In this document: positions 15,862 to 19,599 of the stretch, piece by piece
How positions within the stretch are numbered: the first letter of the stretch is position 1
Layout of the letters: the number at the start of each line of letters is the position of its first letter
Source of the DNA: an uncultured PS1 clade bacterium
GTDB lineage: Bacteria > Pseudomonadota > Gammaproteobacteria > PS1 > Pseudothioglobaceae
NCBI GenBank assembly: GCA_937950605.1
Contig: CALFDA010000013.1
Location: forward strand, 1 to 19,599
Reading direction: 5' to 3'
Length of the DNA: 19,599 nt
The notes under the pieces: model-generated
What the model was told of the DNA's origin: nothing
What the model saw: the letters and a program-made list of their open reading frames with translations, nothing else
Database searches by the model: none
Position numbers and translations under genes: made by a program

Positions 15862-16573
15862 ATGCCAAAGATTGCGTCAATATTAGCAGTTAAAATAACA
15901 TTATCTCAAGGATAGTAATTGACTGTGTTTGCTGTCTAGATCCATGCCACATACTACTTACACCGATATATTTGCTAGTATAAATAACTTTACATTGTGA
16001 TGAGCACTAGTTCGGTGATTATTGTTAATATTCAAGATTTGGCAAGATTTGGCTAAAACCAAAAAAACATCAGCAAATATATTAGATTTGGAATCATTAT
16101 TTGCTTTATTTAGTATAGCAATGGAATTTTTATATCTTTATTTTTAGAATGCGCGCTTAAATTGGTTGTTTGTTAATAATCAATCGTTTTAATATCAACA
16201 GAGATTAATTTAGTGGCGATATACAGGTCTATCCACATGCGGTTTTTCTCTTATCGTCACTTTTCTAGCGTGTTACTTATCAAGTCTTGCTGTCATAGAA
16301 GATAATGGTAATTGCTTTAATATCCAACAGAGATGCCTATTTCTATGTATGCGCTAGTTGTTATTAATACAAATATCCCCAAATCGGCATAATTAAACTT
16401 TATCAGTTTGTATATCTTTTGTGTATGACGCCTAGTAAAAGATTAAATACATTGTTGGACCAAAAGACATATTACGCATATCTGGTGGTTAAGAGAAATC
16501 CCGTTTTTTGGTCTAGGGAATCACTACAAACATAACAGAGAATACCGTTTATGTGAAAATTATACGATGTGGG

Positions 16574-16834
16574 CTACTTTCTTAACCCTAGACGACCAAT
16601 TAAATTTGCATAGGCTGTAATATCTTTGCCTTTTAGATATGAAAGTAGTTTTTTGCGTTTAGAAACCAAGCGCAACAATCCTCTTCTTGAGTGGTGATCT
16701 TTTTTGTGCGTTTTAAAATGTTGGGTTAAGTGTTGAATACGTGCTGTCAATAAGGCAACTTGCACATCAGTTGAACCTGTGTCGCCTTCAGCATTTTGAT
16801 ATTGTTGAACGATTGTTTGTTTGTCAATTGACAT
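16574..16834 (-). CDS. rpsO: 30S ribosomal protein S15
   Basis: Primary 16S rRNA-binding protein of the small-subunit platform. I start it at the ATG of MSIDKQTIVQQYQ (16832-16834), giving 86 residues against 89 in E. coli; an in-frame ATG 13 codons upstream adds an unrelated hydrophobic stretch. Conserved segments are GDTGSTDVQVALLTARI, HFKTHKKDHHSRRGLL, LVSKRKKLLSYLK and the end LIGRLGLRK. No Shine-Dalgarno is visible before the start (upstream reads ACCTACTACTACGC), which fits a leader-controlled start, as S15 commonly represses its own mRNA. It follows the YdcH-family gene by 45 nt. The usual downstream pnp gene is absent; decayed DNA follows instead. Confidence 0.95.
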   Translation of the reverse strand: MSIDKQTIVQQYQNAEGDTGSTDVQVALLTARIQHLTQHFKTHKKDHHSRRGLLRLVSKRKKLLSYLKGKDITAYANLIGRLGLRK

Positions 16835-16879
16835 GCGTAGTAGTAGGTAATAAATCGTGGCAATTATACACATGTATTT

Positions 16880-17110
16880 TTAATTTCGCAACATAGCATA
16901 TAGCAAATCTTTGAGCAGTAGGCGCTCTTTTTTTAAGTTTTCAAGGTAGACATCACCTAGATTCTCAAGGCCTTGCTCTGCACGCACAATAGCCTTGTCA
17001 ATGCCTTCATATTCAAAAGCTAATTTTCGAAAATGATTGTTGCTAATTTTTAACTCGTGAATTCTATCCCTGTACTCAGGAAATTCTTTAATAAGTGGGT
17101 GGTGTTCCAT
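16880..17110 (-). CDS. YdcH-family (DUF465) small coiled protein
   Basis: A 76-residue, highly charged, helical protein of the DUF465/YdcH family, whose function is not known. The family pattern is visible: EYRDRIHELKISNNHFRKL near 12-30, a central heptad-like helix IDKAIVRAEQGLE, and the C-terminal LKKERLLLKDLLYAML. The start ATG gives the expected family length; no good ribosome site precedes it. It is the first of two genes (with rpsO) behind a TATAAT at 17145-17150, so the two may be co-transcribed. Confidence 0.85.
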   Translation of the reverse strand: MEHHPLIKEFPEYRDRIHELKISNNHFRKLAFEYEGIDKAIVRAEQGLENLGDVYLENLKKERLLLKDLLYAMLRN

Positions 17111-17144
17111 AATTTTTTTATTTTTATGTGGTTGGGACTAGAAA

Positions 17145-17150
17145 ATTATA
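17145..17150 (-). promoter_or_regulatory. Predicted -10 box for ydcH-like gene and rpsO
   Basis: A perfect TATAAT on the minus strand, 34 bp upstream of the ydcH-like ATG. A TTAAAG at 17-bp spacing is a poor -35. It lies in the 81-bp gap after the acyltransferase gene, which has no visible terminator, so read-through may add to rpsO expression. Confidence 0.45.
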
Positions 17151-17191
17151 CACCTATTTTTTTTAAGCTTTAATGCTGGTGTTTTAATAAA

Positions 17192-18088
17192 TCAATAAAA
17201 AGGGTCGTCACCTTTGGGGCGAGTTTTAAATCGGCGATGAATCCATAGATATTGCTCGGGCACTTTGAGAATTTGCGTTTGTAGTATGTGATTGATGATA
17301 GTTGCACTTTGCAAAGGATTTGCAGATGGATAATTGCTTAATATTGGCGAAAATTCTAGTTCATAACCCGATTTGTTGCGCACAAAAGACAACGGAATAA
17401 CAACAGTATTTTTAATTTTTGCCAATTTTGCTGTGGCATTAATTGTGGCGGTTGGTATATTAAAAAACGGCGCAAATGTAGAATTTTTCGCACCAAGATC
17501 TTGATCTGGTGCATACCAAATAGGCATGCCAGATTTGAGTGTTTTGATCAAGGCTTTTGAGTCTTTGGCTTTGATCATAATAGAGCCGTGTTTAATAAAT
17601 TGTTTGGTCATTTTTGCATCAAATAGCGCATTGTTTTGTGGTCGATAAATATCGGCAAACTTAAAATTTTGTAATAACATTCTGCCTGCAAGCATCATTG
17701 TGGTAAAGTGTCCGACTAATAAAATAATATTTTTTTTCTTATCTAAGGCATTTTGTAATATGTGCGTATTTTTTATTTGATAGCGTTTTTTTAGAGTCTT
17801 ATCTTTTATATAAAAGCAGTTTGCCACTTCAAAAAACCCAATTCCTAGTGACATAAAATGCTGTTTTAATAGTTGTCCAACTTGTGTTTTGCTTTTTTCA
17901 GGAAAACATTTGGTTATATTAATATGCGCAATTTTTTTAAAGCGTGGCAATACAAGATAAAGCAATTTCCCAAATATAGTGCCAATAGCAATTTGTATGT
18001 TAAAAGGTAGTTTTGCGCCTATCTTCATCAAGGCAATTAACAACCAAGTTGGCAACAGTTTAGGGTGATAAAAATTTGGTTTTTTCAT
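17192..18088 (-). CDS. LpxL/HtrB-family lipid acyltransferase, atypical active site
   Basis: Inner-membrane acyltransferase of the family that adds secondary acyl chains to Kdo-lipid A. The 298-residue length fits. An N-terminal hydrophobic segment (about 13-48) follows FYHPKLLPTW. The catalytic His127 lies in LLVGHFTTMML, but the acidic residue of the HX4(D/E) dyad, expected at 132, is Met (codon ATG). Other family motifs are kept: YRPQNN at 148-153, YAPDQDLG at 192-199, FAPFFNIPT at 205-213 and VVIPLS at 229-234. It could be a diverged active enzyme using another acid, or an inactive one. It is transcribed towards the ydcH-like gene and rpsO, and its start is 20 bp from the divergent dnaG start. 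The exact acyl step is not assignable. Confidence 0.85.
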   Translation of the reverse strand: MKKPNFYHPKLLPTWLLIALMKIGAKLPFNIQIAIGTIFGKLLYLVLPRFKKIAHINITKCFPEKSKTQVGQLLKQHFMSLGIGFFEVANCFYIKDKTLKKRYQIKNTHILQNALDKKKNIILLVGHFTTMMLAGRMLLQNFKFADIYRPQNNALFDAKMTKQFIKHGSIMIKAKDSKALIKTLKSGMPIWYAPDQDLGAKNSTFAPFFNIPTATINATAKLAKIKNTVVIPLSFVRNKSGYELEFSPILSNYPSANPLQSATIINHILQTQILKVPEQYLWIHRRFKTRPKGDDPFY

Positions 18089-18108
18089 TAAAATAATGTT
18101 TTATTGCT

Positions 18109-19599
18109 ATGCCTTATATTAGTCAAAATTTTATTAACGATTTACCTAATCAAGTTGATATTGTCGATTTGATTGCTCGGCGTATTACACTTAAAAAATC
18201 AGGCAGTGGCTATCGCGCACCTTGCCCGTTTCATGGGGGCAAGAATCCTAATCTTTCTGTTAATAGCAAAGAGCAATTTTATCATTGTTTTAAGTGTGGT
18301 GAGAGTGGTGGTGCAATTAGATTTGTGCAGAAGTATGATAATTTGAATTTTATTGAAGCCGTTGAGACTATCGCTAATGAGTTTGGGTTGGCTGTTGAAT
18401 ATGAAAATAGTAAGCCCGTTGACCCTAAGTTTGAGCGTTATCGTGATTTGTCGCAAAAGGTTAGTAATTTCTACAAGCAACAACTCAAAACTTCACCCGC
18501 TAGAACTAAAGTAGTTAATTATGCAAAAAATCGCGGTATTAGTGGCGAGATTGCCAAACGTTTTGAATTGGGTTTTGCCCCCCCTAGCAATAATGACTTA
18601 TTGCTAAATTTTGCAAACAGCGAACAATCTATTGCTGATTTAAAGGCTTTGGGTTTGGTAAAAATGGATAAACGCGGTGATTATGATTTTTTTCGCGACC
18701 GTTTAATGTTCCCGATTCATAATAATAGAGGAAGTGTGATTGCTTTTGGTGGCAGGGCACTTGATAAAAGCGTCAAAGCCAAATATTTAAATTCACAAGA
18801 AAGTCCAATTTTTGCTAAATCTAGCAATCTTTATGGGCTTTATCACGCGCGTAAATACTCACGTAAAATGGATTATGTGTTGGTAGTAGAAGGTTATATG
18901 GATGTGGTTTCGCTACATCAAGCCGGCATTACCGCAGTTGTGGCAACCTTAGGCACAGCAACTACTTTACAGCATTTGCAAATATTAGCACGCACTACTA
19001 ATACCATTATTTTTTGCTTTGATGGCGATGATGCGGGTCGTTTAGCGGCATGGAAAGCGTTAAAAATTGCCCTACCAATAATTAAATCTGGATTATTAGT
19101 TAAATTCTTGTTTCTTCCTGATGCACAAGACCCCGATACTTTAGTTAAAAAAGAGTCTGCTAAGACATTTGAGCGACGCATTGATAAAGCGCAAACGCTG
19201 TCTAAGTTTTTGTTTGAGCATATCAAGGCGCAAGTGGATTTTGATACCATTGAGGGCAAGACATTGTTTTTAGAAAAAGCCCTATCTTTGATTGCTTTGG
19301 TTACTTATGAAGTTTATCAAGAGCAGTTATTAGAAGGGGTTTCTCAAGTGGTGGGACAAAGTATCGTCCAAATTAAAGATGTTTTTGTTAAGCAAACACA
19401 AAAACTACAAACGCATACGCCACAGACGCAGATGCAAGCACCTATAGATATTGCGCACGAAAGTGCAAATTTTGTTATAGATGATTACGCCTATTATCAA
19501 AACACACATCCAACATCACAAAAAAATGACCCATTAAAAAAATTAATGGGCAGAATGATTAGTTTACTTCTAAATTATCCTTTATTAGCCGATGAAAAT
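18109..19599 (+). CDS. dnaG: DNA primase DnaG (3' end beyond window)
   Basis: RNA primase of the replication fork, partnering with the DnaB helicase. 497 codons are visible; roughly the last 80-100 residues (helicase-binding domain end) lie outside the window. The N-terminal zinc domain has Cys39, His42, Cys60 and Cys63 (APCPFHGGKNP, YHCFKCGESGG). The RNA-polymerase/Toprim core shows FFRDRLMFPIHN, IAFGGRAL, VVEGYMDV near residue 260, and FDGDDAGRLAAW near 304, which carry the metal-binding acids. The ATG at 18109-18111 is chosen because ISQNFINDL is the normal N-terminus. No ribosome site precedes it, and only 20 bp separate it from the divergent acyltransferase start, so its promoter must lie within or very close to that gene. 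Confidence 0.96.
   Translation, partial: MPYISQNFINDLPNQVDIVDLIARRITLKKSGSGYRAPCPFHGGKNPNLSVNSKEQFYHCFKCGESGGAIRFVQKYDNLNFIEAVETIANEFGLAVEYENSKPVDPKFERYRDLSQKVSNFYKQQLKTSPARTKVVNYAKNRGISGEIAKRFELGFAPPSNNDLLLNFANSEQSIADLKALGLVKMDKRGDYDFFRDRLMFPIHNNRGSVIAFGGRALDKSVKAKYLNSQESPIFAKSSNLYGLYHARKYSRKMDYVLVVEGYMDVVSLHQAGITAVVATLGTATTLQHLQILARTTNTIIFCFDGDDAGRLAAWKALKIALPIIKSGLLVKFLFLPDAQDPDTLVKKESAKTFERRIDKAQTLSKFLFEHIKAQVDFDTIEGKTLFLEKALSLIALVTYEVYQEQLLEGVSQVVGQSIVQIKDVFVKQTQKLQTHTPQTQMQAPIDIAHESANFVIDDYAYYQNTHPTSQKNDPLKKLMGRMISLLLNYPLLADEN

Larger units (their letters stand above)
15269..16573. other. 1.3-kb stretch of decayed mobile DNA
   Basis: No intact gene on either strand. It contains an IS630-type transposase remnant, copy B of the 39-bp inverted repeat, a perfect 10-bp tandem duplication at 16034-16053, and a possible transposase C-terminal tail near 16044-16147 (plus; LFSIAMEFLYLYF then stop) resembling ends of IS4-like proteins only loosely. 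A 6-bp stem-loop at 16530-16554 lies 20 nt after the rpsO stop but lacks a U-run. The rest is AT-rich with stops in all frames. Confidence 0.6.

Noticed and set aside
16835..16873. 13-codon N-terminal extension of S15
   Set aside because: Hydrophobic, absent from S15 proteins, and the family N-terminus begins at MSIDKQ.

Overview
The window looks like a gammaproteobacterial sulfur-oxidiser of the SUP05/Thioglobus kind or a related bivalve symbiont (Ruthia/Vesicomyosocius/Bathymodiolus type). This is inferred from the AT-rich composition, from core proteins that read as gammaproteobacterial (PykA-like pyruvate kinase, GapA-like dehydrogenase, RadA, S15, DnaG), and from a Calvin-cycle/glycolysis operon in the order tkt-gap-pgk-pyk-fba. 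No taxonomic marker in the window proves it.

Positions 1-7968 (minus strand) hold the carbon operon. A predicted promoter near 8000 leads into tkt, gap, pgk, a small DUF2846 lipoprotein, pyk and fba, followed by the start of an unidentified gene that runs off the left edge. The five enzymes interconvert triose, fructose and pentose phosphates and, through Pyk, drain phosphoenolpyruvate to pyruvate. The lipoprotein between pgk and pyk is an outsider tightly coupled to both neighbours. A tRNA-Val(GAC) gene with its own promoter and a clear intrinsic terminator sits upstream at 8191-8267 on the minus strand.

Positions 8400-9926 (plus strand) hold radA with a long leader. From about 9930 to 16570 lies an accessory block between radA and rpsO. 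It contains a type II restriction-modification cassette that I recognise as HincII-like (specificity GTYRAC expected). Its endonuclease frame is intact, but its methyltransferase is split by a one-base frameshift in a short A-run. After this come decayed IS1595-type and IS630-type transposase remnants. Two minus-strand genes follow: a solitary DUF2235 alpha/beta hydrolase (Tle1-like fold) and a two-TM protein with a topoisomerase-type zinc ribbon. Two near-identical inverted 39-bp repeats, at 13047-13085 and 15823-15861, flank these two genes.

Positions 16574-18088 (minus strand) return to core genes: an LpxL/HtrB-family acyltransferase whose expected catalytic Glu is Met, a YdcH/DUF465 protein and rpsO. 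From 18109 to the right edge runs dnaG on the plus strand, truncated by the window; its start codon is only 20 bp from that of the divergent acyltransferase.

The most interesting points are the HincII cassette with a broken methylase beside an intact endonuclease, and the hydrolase/zinc-ribbon pair boxed by inverted transposon-derived repeats.
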